DNA of 64,000 nt. Origin: Gimesia benthica. Its GTDB lineage: Bacteria > Planctomycetota > Planctomycetia > Planctomycetales > Planctomycetaceae. A program made the translations under genes and the position numbers. Location: positions 2,701,501 to 2,765,500 of the forward strand of contig NZ_CP043930.1 of the NCBI RefSeq assembly GCF_009720525.1, given 5' to 3'. Numbering within the stretch: the stretch's first letter is position 1; each line of letters opens with the position of its first letter. Positions 55,632-64,000 of this stretch are shown in pieces. The notes under the pieces were generated by a model. It searched no databases, had not been told where the DNA came from, and saw nothing but the letters and a program-made list of their open reading frames with translations.

Positions 55632-56345
55632 CTACTTAAGCAGTTGCAGGAATTCAGTTTTCGATATCTTCTGGCTTTGAGCGGACGCTGACCGGCGAGG
55701 CCGAATCTCGAACTCTACCTTTGAGATTTGATTAAAAATATCGTATTCACTGGGTGCTGAAGCTTCGAATCGAATTTGATCAGTAAGACGCCTATCGCGT
55801 TCATCAAAACTCACCAGATCAGTGGCCGTAACTCGAAACGTTTTTGAGTCCCTGGAACAGACGTCAATCTTGACCGCAACAAGCTCCGTGGTTTTCTGAT
55901 TGGCAGTGCTGAGCAGAGTGACAGTCCCCTGTCGCAGGTTTTGCAGGACCAGATGTGTGCCATCCTGATCATGAAACAGAGCTGCCTGCGGTGCATACAT
56001 CCGCAGTTGACCGGAGATGTTCTGAATTTCGACATTTCCCCACAGATTGAAATACATCTCATCCGAATTTTTCCAGGAAACTTCAATGGATTGAGCAATG
56101 AAACGCGTATACCCACACACCAGACGAGCTTTACCTGAAATGACAATGCTGCGTCGCCCCTTACTATGCAGACGGACCTTCAGATCCGATCCCTGCAAAA
56201 CGAACGGGCCAAACTCCAGTGTCTGATCACCGGTCACACTCACTTTATCATGATCCGCTTTCTCCTGACGTGGATTGTCCTCAGCAGAACAGATCACCTG
56301 CAGCCCGGCCAGGCATACCAGAATCGCAACAATTCGAGACAACAT
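55632..56345 (-). CDS. Secreted protein, possibly LptA/OstA-like
   Basis: The 237-residue protein has a signal peptide (1-21, ends ICSAE). The mature part is beta-rich with repeating motifs of the form LQGSDLKVRLHSKGRRSIVI, FIAQSIEVSWKNSDEMYFN, VEIQNISGQLRMYAPQ and LVLQNLRQGTVTLL, which recall the OstA/LptA jelly roll for lipopolysaccharide transport. The match is weak, so the family is a suggestion only. The C-terminal 40 residues are polar. It is upstream of the FlgI-like gene on the same strand with a 317-bp gap. Confidence 0.55.
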   Translation of the reverse strand: MLSRIVAILVCLAGLQVICSAEDNPRQEKADHDKVSVTGDQTLEFGPFVLQGSDLKVRLHSKGRRSIVISGKARLVCGYTRFIAQSIEVSWKNSDEMYFNLWGNVEIQNISGQLRMYAPQAALFHDQDGTHLVLQNLRQGTVTLLSTANQKTTELVAVKIDVCSRDSKTFRVTATDLVSFDERDRRLTDQIRFEASAPSEYDIFNQISKVEFEIRPRRSASAQSQKISKTEFLQLLK

Positions 56346-56615
56346 TTCTGAACTCCGTTTCAGTTTTATTGAGTGAATTCAGCTCCTTTAAAAACTAAAT
56401 TCTTACAGCCGGGGCAGGCTCTGGCCGGTGTTCTAACAGACAGTTTTTAGAGGGTCCATGCCAATTGTGAGCGAATTCGCCTCTTTACCCGATCAGGGAT
56501 AATCTGGACTGCAGGTGTTTTCAAACGCGGCGGATTCAGACATGATATGAATACCAAGCTTAGTGACCACTGTTTAAGAAGTTACATCATTCCTGGTTCC
56601 TGCGAGATTCCTCTA

Positions 56616-58652
56616 ATGAAATTACCACAAAAATATCTTGTCAAAATTACAATCCCTCTCATCCTGGCGGCCTGCTGGTCTTCCAGCCTGCTGTACGCGG
56701 ATGGCCCGAAGGATAATCTGCCCGACCAGGTCCGCCGCATCCCCGCGCTGGGTGTCGAAGTTCCTGAGAAACAGCGTGCTCAACTGGAAGAGGGGCTGGC
56801 GAAACTCAAGTCGTCAATCGATCAGCTTAAAAAGACTAAGGATGCCCGCATTCGTTCCCTGATCCCCGATGTCGAAATCTACCATCGGGCCGTTCGCTGT
56901 GCCCTGGAATACCAGGAGTTTTTCCACGAACGGGAAATCGGCGTGGGCTCGAAGCTGCTCGAACAGGGACAGGAGCGAGCCGACCAGCTGCTGAAAGGGG
57001 AAGCCCCCTGGACCAAACAGACCGGCCTGGTCGTCCGCGGCTATATCTCGAAAATTGATCAGACGGTTCAGCCTTACGGCCTGGTCATTCCCGAGAGCTA
57101 CACGTTCTCGGGTAAGAGCCAGTACCGCTGTGACCTCTGGTTCCACGGACGGGGCGAGCGTCTGAGTGAAGTCAACTTCATTAACCAGGCACAGCGTTCC
57201 CGCGGGCAGTACACTCCGACCGACACGATTGTCCTGCACCCCTACGGCCGTTACTCGAATGCGTTTAAATTCGCCGGCGAAGTCGATGTCCTGGAAGCAC
57301 TGGAATCTACAAAAGAGAATTACCGCATCGACGATGATCGCGTTGCGGTCCGTGGATTCTCGATGGGAGGCGCTGCCTGCTGGCAGTTTGCCGTCCATTA
57401 TGCTGACCGCTGGTTTGCCGCAAATCCAGGAGCAGGCTTCTCCGAAACCCCGCTCTTCCTGGATGTCTTCCAGAACGAAGAACTGAAGCCGACCTGGTAC
57501 GAGAAGAAACTCTGGCAGCTCTACGACTGCCCGGGGTATGCCTTGAACCTGTTTCAATGTCCGACGGTCGCCTACAGTGGTGAAATTGATAAACAGAAGC
57601 AGGCAGCCGATGTGATGGAAGAAGCACTCGCCAAAGTAGGCATCGACATGGTCCACATCATCGGCCCGGAAACCGCACACCGGATTCACCCCGACTCCAA
57701 GGTAATTATCGAAGAGAAAATGGATTCCCTGGCCCGCGTAGGACGACAGCGGATTCCCGAAACCATTCACCTGGTGGCTTACACCCTGAAGTACAACCGC
57801 ATGAACTGGGTGATTCTGGATGCGATGGACGAAGAATGGGATCTGGGGCGCATCGATGCCCGCCTGCTCTCCGATAACCGGGTCGAAGTTAATACAAATA
57901 ACGTATCTGCTCTCACGCTGAAAATGTCAGCCGGTGAATGTCCGCTAGACATGACCCAGCCTGTCACTGTGAAAATCGACGGATTGAAAATCAATGTTCC
58001 CCGCCCACTCTCCGACCGTTCCTGGGAGGTCTCCTTTCACAGAGAGAACTCTACCTGGGAACTCGGCCCCGCAGTTTACGAACCGGGACAACTGGTCAAA
58101 AAACACAACCTGCAGGGTCCGATCGATGATGCTTTTATGGATTCGTTCATCTTTGTCTCTCCGTCCGGCAAATCTGCCTCTCCAACGGTTGAGAAGTGGG
58201 TCCAGTCAGAAATGAAACATGCGATCGTACACTGGCGTCAGCAGTTCCGCGGTGATGCCCGCGTAATGCAGGACTCACAGATCACGGACAAGGAAATCGC
58301 CGCGAGCAACCTGGTGCTCTGGGGCGACCCGCAGAGCAATCAGATCCTGAAAAAAATCATCGACAAGCTGCCGATCCAGTGGAATCAGGAGATGATCGTT
58401 GTGGGCAACAAGCAGTATGCTGCCGACCACCACGCTTCTGTGTTGATCTTCCCTAATCCACTGAATCCAGAGAAATATGTGGTTCTCAACAGCGGGTTTA
58501 CTTATCGCGAGTATGCCTATCTGAATAATGCCCGCCAGGTGCCGATGCTACCCGACTGGGCAATCATCGATTTACGCACTCCGGCTGGCAGTCAGTATCC
58601 CGGGAAAGTGGTTGATGCCAACTTCTTCGATGAATTCTGGCGTTTGAAATGA
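56616..58652 (+). CDS. Secreted alpha/beta-hydrolase-like protein
   Basis: This protein of 678 residues has a signal peptide (MKLPQKYLVKITIPLILAAC, then a cleavage region near SLLYADG). The nucleophile elbow is GFSMGGAACWQFA in a region with RCDLWFHGRG and VAYSGEIDKQKQAADVMEEA. An HRIHPDSK segment (about 360) may give the catalytic His. It resembles planctomycete peptidase/esterase proteins with a prolyl-oligopeptidase-type fold. The C-terminal half (about 420-678) is beta-rich. ATG 56616 is preferred because it starts the signal peptide, although an in-frame ATG at 56547 exists. Confidence 0.75.
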   Translation: MKLPQKYLVKITIPLILAACWSSSLLYADGPKDNLPDQVRRIPALGVEVPEKQRAQLEEGLAKLKSSIDQLKKTKDARIRSLIPDVEIYHRAVRCALEYQEFFHEREIGVGSKLLEQGQERADQLLKGEAPWTKQTGLVVRGYISKIDQTVQPYGLVIPESYTFSGKSQYRCDLWFHGRGERLSEVNFINQAQRSRGQYTPTDTIVLHPYGRYSNAFKFAGEVDVLEALESTKENYRIDDDRVAVRGFSMGGAACWQFAVHYADRWFAANPGAGFSETPLFLDVFQNEELKPTWYEKKLWQLYDCPGYALNLFQCPTVAYSGEIDKQKQAADVMEEALAKVGIDMVHIIGPETAHRIHPDSKVIIEEKMDSLARVGRQRIPETIHLVAYTLKYNRMNWVILDAMDEEWDLGRIDARLLSDNRVEVNTNNVSALTLKMSAGECPLDMTQPVTVKIDGLKINVPRPLSDRSWEVSFHRENSTWELGPAVYEPGQLVKKHNLQGPIDDAFMDSFIFVSPSGKSASPTVEKWVQSEMKHAIVHWRQQFRGDARVMQDSQITDKEIAASNLVLWGDPQSNQILKKIIDKLPIQWNQEMIVVGNKQYAADHHASVLIFPNPLNPEKYVVLNSGFTYREYAYLNNARQVPMLPDWAIIDLRTPAGSQYPGKVVDANFFDEFWRLK

Positions 58653-58662
58653 CCCAACACTT

Positions 58663-58690
58663 CCCCGGGCAATGTGCCCGGGGAGTATTT
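58663..58690 (+). terminator. Hairpin after the hydrolase-like gene
   Basis: A perfect 9-bp GC-rich stem (58663-58671 with 58675-58683, 3-base loop) is followed by AGTATTTAT. It lies 11 bases after the stop and overlaps any upstream extension of the next gene, which supports the later start at 58723. Confidence 0.6.
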
Positions 58691-58722
58691 ATGTTCGATT
58701 CTTTTTAATGGTGAACTCACTC

Positions 58723-59919
58723 ATGAAATCCCTGACGAATCTACTGACAGCCGTTGTACTCCTGGTACTGACCGGATCGGCCTCGGCCGAGGTGGCCTAC
58801 CTGAATCCATCCGCTGAGACAGGAATCTCGCAGTGTGCTGTCGTCAAAAACAGTGTGCTCGCACACACTTCTCAGATCCTGCCGATCAATTTCAATGGGG
58901 GACAGGTAGCAGCTGGAAATGCGGGAGATCAGACTGCGATGGTACTGCAGAATCTGGATTACCTGCTGGGCAAAGTCGATGCCACCCTGTACCGCGTTGT
59001 GAAACTAAATGTTTACGTGGCCCGGGAAGAACTGGTCTCCGAGGTCAAACAGCGACTGGTCAAAGAACTGAAATTCAAAGTTCAGCCCGCCTGTACTTTC
59101 GTGGTGACCAAACTCGCAGATCCCAAGGCCCTGGTGGCCATGGATGTCGTGGCGGCACTCGACTCAGATAAAAAAATCGCGAAGACAGAGATCTACAACG
59201 ACAATGTCTCCGGGTTCCGTGTCGCCCTGTTACCCGCGGGACGGACCGCCTACATTTCCGGTCAGGCCGTCAAAGCGGACACACTGGAAGAAGCTACAAA
59301 AAAGACCATGGAAGAACTTCACCAGACACTGAAGTTCCTGGGTGGCTCTCCCGAAAACATCGTGCACCTCAAAGCGTTTCTTACACCGATGAAACAGGGA
59401 GAGAGTTCCGCAGAGGTGATCGACAGTTTCTTCCCCGAGAAACGCCGCCCGCCGGTCACGCTGGTGGAATGGTTCTCCACCCTGCCGGTCGAGATCGAAA
59501 TGATCGTCGCATTACCTGAGCCGGCACCAGCCTCCCGTCCTGCGGAGACCATCGTCTACAAGACGCCGACCGGGATGAAAGCTTCCCCCGTCTACAGTCG
59601 CGTCGCGATTGCCGAAGTAAGTGACCGGATCTATGTTTCGGGAATCACTTCTAAAGAGCCGGGTAATTACAGTACACGGATTCACAGCGCCTTCGACCAG
59701 TTGAAAGCGATTGTGACGGAAGCAGGCAGCGATATGGAGCATCTGGCCAAAGCGACCTACTATGTTTCCGACAATGAAATCAGTGGCGACTTCGGTAAGA
59801 TCCGCCAGGAATACTATAATCCGAAGCGGCCCCCGGCAGCCTCCAAGGCGACCGTCAAAAGCGTGGGCATTCCGAACCGGATCCTGCTGATGGATATGAT
59901 CGCGGTTCCCGTCAAGTAA
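58723..59919 (+). CDS. Secreted protein with two RidA-like domains
   Basis: The 398-residue protein has a signal peptide (MKSLTNLLTAVVLLVLTGSA). Three segments carry the RidA (YjgF) pattern. The clearest are NLDYLLGKVDATLYRVVKLN near 83, AYISGQAVKADTLEEATKKT near 181, and RIYVSGITSKEPGNYSTRIH near 304. Each is followed by a helix and a strand with a KAFLTP- or ATYYVS-like ending. RidA domains deaminate enamines in the cytoplasm, so an exported form is unusual. The start at 58723 is preferred, since an earlier frame would begin within a terminator-like hairpin. It ends at the terminator 59945. Confidence 0.75.
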   Translation: MKSLTNLLTAVVLLVLTGSASAEVAYLNPSAETGISQCAVVKNSVLAHTSQILPINFNGGQVAAGNAGDQTAMVLQNLDYLLGKVDATLYRVVKLNVYVAREELVSEVKQRLVKELKFKVQPACTFVVTKLADPKALVAMDVVAALDSDKKIAKTEIYNDNVSGFRVALLPAGRTAYISGQAVKADTLEEATKKTMEELHQTLKFLGGSPENIVHLKAFLTPMKQGESSAEVIDSFFPEKRRPPVTLVEWFSTLPVEIEMIVALPEPAPASRPAETIVYKTPTGMKASPVYSRVAIAEVSDRIYVSGITSKEPGNYSTRIHSAFDQLKAIVTEAGSDMEHLAKATYYVSDNEISGDFGKIRQEYYNPKRPPAASKATVKSVGIPNRILLMDMIAVPVK

Positions 59920-59944
59920 GCAAATCCGCTTCGATCGAGCAGAC

Positions 59945-59977
59945 AAAAAACGCCCTGCTGTAATGCAGGGCGTTTTT
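59945..59977. terminator. Bidirectional Rho-independent terminator
   Basis: A perfect 9-bp stem (ACGCCCTGC with its complement, 6-base loop) is flanked by A on the left and T on the right. It serves the convergent RidA-like and DUF1501 genes. Confidence 0.9.
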
Positions 59978-60011
59978 CATTGATTCTCAGTTGTCGTCAG
60001 TGCGTCTGCCA

Positions 60012-61475
60012 TTAAGCAATGATGTCATGCACGATGCGGCTGGGCTGACCATCAATCAGCGTCTGCTCCGCCCCGTTGCGGGTGAAGGTCAACTGCTCGG
60101 CGTCGAGACCAAACAGATGCATCAGAGTAGCATGGTAGTCGCTGTGACTGACTTTGTCTTTGATGGCATGATGACCAAAGTCATCGGTTTCGCCATACGT
60201 CATACCGCTCTTCAGGCCACCGCCGGCCATCCACTGAGTGAAGCCATAGGTATTATGATCGCGGCCCTGCTTGGCGACTCCGGCATCGTTCTGGATCACG
60301 GGGAGACGCCCCATTTCACCACCCCAGTGGACCAGGGTTTCATCCAGCAGACCACGTTGCTTGAGGTCTTTGACCAGACCTGCGGAAGGTACATCCACCC
60401 GCTTACAGGTTCGCGGCAGTGAAGTCCGCATGCTGGTATGGTGGTCCCAGTGCTGGTTCCCCGTCATGATCTGTACGAAGCGGACACCCCGTTCAATCAG
60501 GCGGCGGGCAATCAGACAGCGTTTGCCGAACTCAGCGGATTCCGGCACGTCGATACCGTATAACTTCTGAGTGGCCAGTGTTTCCTGGCTCAGGTCGAGT
60601 GCCTCGGTGGCTGCAGTCTGCATCTTGGCTGCCAGTTCATAGCTGGCGATACGAGCTGAAAGATCGTCTTCACGAGGATGCTGGCTCAGATGCCGCTGGT
60701 TCAACTGACCGAGGAAGTCGAGATATTTTTCCTGGGCTTTGCCACTCAGGTGCGGCGGTGCATTCAGGTTTAGAATACGTGGTTCTTTCGGACGAATGAC
60801 CGTACCCTGGTACAACGAGGGCAGCCAGCCGTTGGTCCAGTTATCGACACCCAGAACGGGTGCGCCGCCGGGATCGACCATGGCGATATAAGCGGGCAGG
60901 TTTTCTGATTCTGATCCCAGACCATAAGTCAACCAGCTACCCAGTGTCGGGCGACCGGGAAGAATGCGACCACTGTGCATCGCGTAGATCGACTGTCCGT
61001 GGTTGTTGACGCCGGTGTGCATCGAACGCATCAGCACGATGTCATCGACGACCTCTCCCAGACCGGGCACCAGTTCAGACAGCTCCATGCCACATTCGCC
61101 GTGCTTCTTGAATTTCCAGGGACTGCCCAGCACTTTGGAACTGGCCTGGGCGGCGTTGTCGTATTTGATGTCGCCGGGAAACTTTTTGCCGTCGTACTTC
61201 TGCAGCATCGGCTTGGGATCGAACATGTCCAGGTGACTGGGGCCGCCCTGCATGAACATGGAAATCATCGACTTCGCGCGAGCTGGATGATGCGTCGGTT
61301 TGACCTTGAGGTCAAAGACTTTCTTTTCCAGTTCCGGCCGTGCCACGGGATTCTTCGCCTGGGCCTGCTCGTGATTGAGCAACCAGGACAGGGCGACCGA
61401 ACCAATGCCCATGGAACTGGAGGCCAGAAAGTGACGGCGGGAATGCGGGGCTGTCAGGGGGGCTTGTTTATGCAT
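60012..61475 (-). CDS. DUF1501 protein, Tat-exported
   Basis: The 487-residue protein starts at ATG 61475 with a twin-arginine signal (SRRHFLASS). It is a DUF1501 family member, alkaline-phosphatase/sulfatase-like fold: MISMFMQGGPSHLDMFDPKP near residue 67, MRSMHTGVNNHGQSIYAMHS, and the C-terminal HWGGEMGRLPVIQND with a His. Substrates are unknown. In planctomycetes the gene is typically paired with a DUF1549/DUF1553 gene, as here, 80 bp apart on the same strand, and the two are probably co-transcribed. Confidence 0.92.
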   Translation of the reverse strand: MHKQAPLTAPHSRRHFLASSSMGIGSVALSWLLNHEQAQAKNPVARPELEKKVFDLKVKPTHHPARAKSMISMFMQGGPSHLDMFDPKPMLQKYDGKKFPGDIKYDNAAQASSKVLGSPWKFKKHGECGMELSELVPGLGEVVDDIVLMRSMHTGVNNHGQSIYAMHSGRILPGRPTLGSWLTYGLGSESENLPAYIAMVDPGGAPVLGVDNWTNGWLPSLYQGTVIRPKEPRILNLNAPPHLSGKAQEKYLDFLGQLNQRHLSQHPREDDLSARIASYELAAKMQTAATEALDLSQETLATQKLYGIDVPESAEFGKRCLIARRLIERGVRFVQIMTGNQHWDHHTSMRTSLPRTCKRVDVPSAGLVKDLKQRGLLDETLVHWGGEMGRLPVIQNDAGVAKQGRDHNTYGFTQWMAGGGLKSGMTYGETDDFGHHAIKDKVSHSDYHATLMHLFGLDAEQLTFTRNGAEQTLIDGQPSRIVHDIIA

Positions 61476-61555
61476 AGTGCGATACCATTCGAGTATCTGA
61501 AGTTTCAAAACATGTGAGACATAAAAGGCGTGCGGCTGAAATTCAGCGACCCGCC

Positions 61556-64000
61556 TCAGTCGACATACAGGAATCCGTTACTGCTGAGCAGTGCCTGGCA
61601 GAAGGTTGCCAGTGCCAGCTGTTCCGGAGTTTTGCCTGCACTGTTTTTCTTATCAAACTGAGGAATCTGTGAATCGATGAACGCGATTGACTGTTTAATT
61701 TCTTCGGCCGTCGGTTCTTTACCGTAGGCCAGCATCCAGGCCAGTTTGACCTGTTCCGCTTTGTTGTCGGCCCGTTCTTTCTGCAGACGTTCTGCGAAAT
61801 ACTCGGCATGTTCCACCATGAAGCCACTGTTCATCATCAACAGTGACTGTGGAGCCACGGTGGATGAGGATCGTTTTTCACAGTTGGGCTCCATCTTGGG
61901 AGCATCGAACATATCCAGTACCGCCAGCGGTTTACTGCGGCTGACCGCGACATAGATGCTGCGGCGGAACTGGCGATCATCCATCTTGATATTCTTACCC
62001 TGACGACCGGCAGAATCGACATTGGAGATGCCAACCACGATCTGGCCGACTTCGTCTTCTTTGACGGGAACCGGAGTACCATACAGGTCGTTCTTCAGTT
62101 TACCGGTCACGGCGATGATGGAATCGCGAATCGTTTCCGCTTCGAGACGACGGACCGGCATATGACCGTAGAGCAGGTTGTCTGGATCGACGACATCATA
62201 TTCGTCGGATCGTTGTGAACTCTGCATGTAAGCGGTAGAGGTCATCATCATCTTGTGCAGACGTTTAATTTTCCACCCGTTGGAAACGAAATCGTGAGCC
62301 AGCCAGTCCAGCAGTTCACTGTGGGTCGGCGGAATGCCCAGCTTACCGAAGTCGGTTGGAGAAGCCACGATCCCTTTCCCGAAGTGATGCAGCCAGAGAC
62401 GATTCACGAACACACGTGCCGTCAGCGGATGCTCTCCGTTCGTGATGTACTTCGCGTACGCCAGGCGACGCCCGGTTGTGGGAATGTCTTTGTTCTGAAC
62501 CGGAATTTCTACCTGCTGGTTCAGACTGGTTTTGACGACTGACAGGCCTGCAGGTTCCAGTTCATGTTTGGGTTGTTCAAAGTCACCCCGATTGAAGAAA
62601 AAGGTTTTTGGTACTTTCCCCGGGACTTCAGTGAGAACACGAATGAATTCTTCCTGCGGTTTTTTCTCGCGGATCTTAGCCGCTTTGTCACTGTATTCCT
62701 TGAGGATCGCCGTGGTCTTCAGATCGTTAAACCGTTTGGCTTCGTCTTTGAAGTGCTGTACCTGCGCAGCTCCTTCAGGATCGAAATCCTTCAGATTCGT
62801 GGTCGAAACCAGGAGACCAGGGAACTCTTCGATAATTTTCTTCTCATCTTCAGTCCGCTTTTTCGCGTCGGCTTTCTGTGCAGCCAAAGCCAGTGCTTTG
62901 CGGTCTTCCGGAATTTTGGCCAGCGTTTCTGTTTTGACTTTTTCGACCAGGTCGCGCGCCAGTTCCTTGGATTTCTGAGTTGCTTTGCTGGACTGCTCAT
63001 ACAGAGTCCGGTCGTAGAGATACAACGAACCTGCAGAGAGACGGTTAATACGGGGATAGTCCTTCAGCAGGGCCACCTGTTCCTTGGTCCGATCTTTACC
63101 GGCCGTTTTATAAGCTTTGCGGGCGGCTTCCCGCTTCTCTTCAGGAACGTCCAGCAGTTCACGCTCGAGAGTACGGTCGATGAACTTGTTGACCAGTTCG
63201 GTTCGTTCCGCGAGAACTTTCTGGGCTTCTTTTTCCAGCTCGTTCGCTTTCTGGCGATCGGCGTCCGACATGATCGAAATCCGACGTCCGGCGGGGGTCC
63301 GCCAGTTTTTCCAGTCGAGGGCCGGTTCGAAAATGGCACGGAAACGATAGTAATCGTTTTGTGGAATCGGGTCGTATTTGTGATCGTGGCACTGGGCACA
63401 CGCGACAGTCATACCCAGGATGGAAGACGAAACAATGTCCACGGTGTCTGTCACAACCTGGTTTTTCGCGACTTCCTTTTCAGCAGGGTTACTGCCGGTT
63501 CCATCCGGGGCCATCCGCAGAAAACCGGTGGCGACCAGCTTCTGCATGTCTTCCGGACTCAACTTGTGATAAGGCGGCTTGACCATTTCATCGCCGGCCA
63601 ACTGTTCCTGCAGGAACTGATCGTAGGGCTTATCCTCGTTGAACGACTTGATGACATAATCGCGGTAGCGGAAGGCCCAGGGGCGTTCCTGGTCTTTGTT
63701 GTTGTAGCCTTCGGAGTCAGCATAACCGGCGACGTCCAGCCAGTGACGTCCCCAGCGTTCTCCGTAATGCGGCGAAGCGAGCAGACGGTCGATCAGTTTT
63801 TCGTAGGCGTCCGGACTCTTGTCATCCAGAAACTGCTTCAGTTCTTCTGGAGTGGGAGGCAGGCCAATCAGATCGTAAAACGCACGTCGTGCCAGCGTTG
63901 CTTTCGCTGCTTCCGCCGTGAAGGTCAGATCCTTTTCTTCCAGTTTGGACAGCAGGAACGCATCGATTGGCTGGCGGACCAGTTTGGGTTGTTTTACCTG
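61556..64000 (-). CDS. DUF1549/DUF1553 protein (3' part)
   Basis: The frame is open from base 64000, so the N-terminal part, with a possible cytochrome c-like domain and signal peptide, lies outside. The 814 residues here have DUF1549 (about 1-160, with RWGRHWLDVAGYADSEGY and NEDKPYDQFLQEQLAGDEM) and the C-terminal DUF1553 (about 530-814, with RVFVNRLWLHHFGKGIVASP and APQSLLMMNSGFMVEHAEYF). A CAQCHDHKYDPI segment, like a haem c motif CxxCH, lies between. It is the first gene of the pair with DUF1501, and the function is unproven. Confidence 0.9.
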   Translation of the reverse strand, partial: QVKQPKLVRQPIDAFLLSKLEEKDLTFTAEAAKATLARRAFYDLIGLPPTPEELKQFLDDKSPDAYEKLIDRLLASPHYGERWGRHWLDVAGYADSEGYNNKDQERPWAFRYRDYVIKSFNEDKPYDQFLQEQLAGDEMVKPPYHKLSPEDMQKLVATGFLRMAPDGTGSNPAEKEVAKNQVVTDTVDIVSSSILGMTVACAQCHDHKYDPIPQNDYYRFRAIFEPALDWKNWRTPAGRRISIMSDADRQKANELEKEAQKVLAERTELVNKFIDRTLERELLDVPEEKREAARKAYKTAGKDRTKEQVALLKDYPRINRLSAGSLYLYDRTLYEQSSKATQKSKELARDLVEKVKTETLAKIPEDRKALALAAQKADAKKRTEDEKKIIEEFPGLLVSTTNLKDFDPEGAAQVQHFKDEAKRFNDLKTTAILKEYSDKAAKIREKKPQEEFIRVLTEVPGKVPKTFFFNRGDFEQPKHELEPAGLSVVKTSLNQQVEIPVQNKDIPTTGRRLAYAKYITNGEHPLTARVFVNRLWLHHFGKGIVASPTDFGKLGIPPTHSELLDWLAHDFVSNGWKIKRLHKMMMTSTAYMQSSQRSDEYDVVDPDNLLYGHMPVRRLEAETIRDSIIAVTGKLKNDLYGTPVPVKEDEVGQIVVGISNVDSAGRQGKNIKMDDRQFRRSIYVAVSRSKPLAVLDMFDAPKMEPNCEKRSSSTVAPQSLLMMNSGFMVEHAEYFAERLQKERADNKAEQVKLAWMLAYGKEPTAEEIKQSIAFIDSQIPQFDKKNSAGKTPEQLALATFCQALLSSNGFLYVD

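Overview
The window comes from a planctomycete, most like Gimesia (formerly Planctomyces maris). The evidence is a Tat-exported DUF1501 protein paired with a DUF1549/DUF1553 protein, a eukaryote-like Ser/Thr kinase fused to FHA, planctomycete-type J-like domain proteins, an EboC/inositol-phosphate synthase pair and many secreted proteins without assigned function. The assignment rests on gene content only. No tRNA, rRNA, CRISPR array, prophage or transposase gene was seen.

Layout. 1-3.6 kb: the 3' part of a membrane-anchored MutS-family ATPase, the magnesium channel gene mgtE, and the rplM-rpsI ribosomal pair with its promoter and terminator. 4.5-14.5 kb: a minus-strand flagellar rod/ring/hook-filament operon, flgF-flgG-flgA-flgH-flgI-flgJ(rod-binding)-flgN-flgK-flgL, with csrA directly upstream of it. 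The flgF leader can fold so that its ribosome binding site is sequestered and a GGA-loop hairpin is displayed, which suggests control by CsrA. The csrA upstream region holds a 15-bp dyad, a sigma54-like site and a possible structured leader for a divergent secreted protein. 16-25 kb: an HDOD protein, a KaiC-like ATPase, a cluster of D-amino-acid aldolase-like enzyme, amidohydrolase, sodium/solute symporter and YhdT-like subunit, a YHS-type lipoprotein and a phospholipase-C-like protein.

25-36.6 kb: secreted phosphoesterase, kinase-FHA protein, a 230-bp inverted-repeat element, SGNH hydrolase, HpcH/HpaI aldolase, DUF1569 protein, a prokaryotic pentameric ligand-gated ion channel, acetyltransferase, a probably frameshifted membrane protein, CHAD protein, MFS transporter and a small conserved protein. 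36.6-41 kb: EboC-like prenyltransferase, inositol-3-phosphate synthase and a phosphohexomutase gene broken by a one-base deletion. 41.5-47 kb: a short Hsp70 followed by a membrane protein that joins an HPD-less J-like domain to an MshEN-type domain, then a CNNM/CorC protein and an ABC-2 permease.

47-56 kb: polyprenyl synthase, moaC, smc with an acidic insertion, a lipoprotein that fuses a FlgI-like region to HEAT repeats, and an LptA/OstA-like secreted protein. 56-64 kb: a secreted esterase-like protein, a secreted tandem RidA-fold protein, and the DUF1501-DUF1549/1553 pair, the last running off the window.

Points most worth following up are the flgF leader, the FlgI-HEAT lipoprotein, the Hsp70/J-MshEN pair, the ligand-gated channel, the inverted-repeat element, and two frameshifts that both lie in G/C homopolymers.
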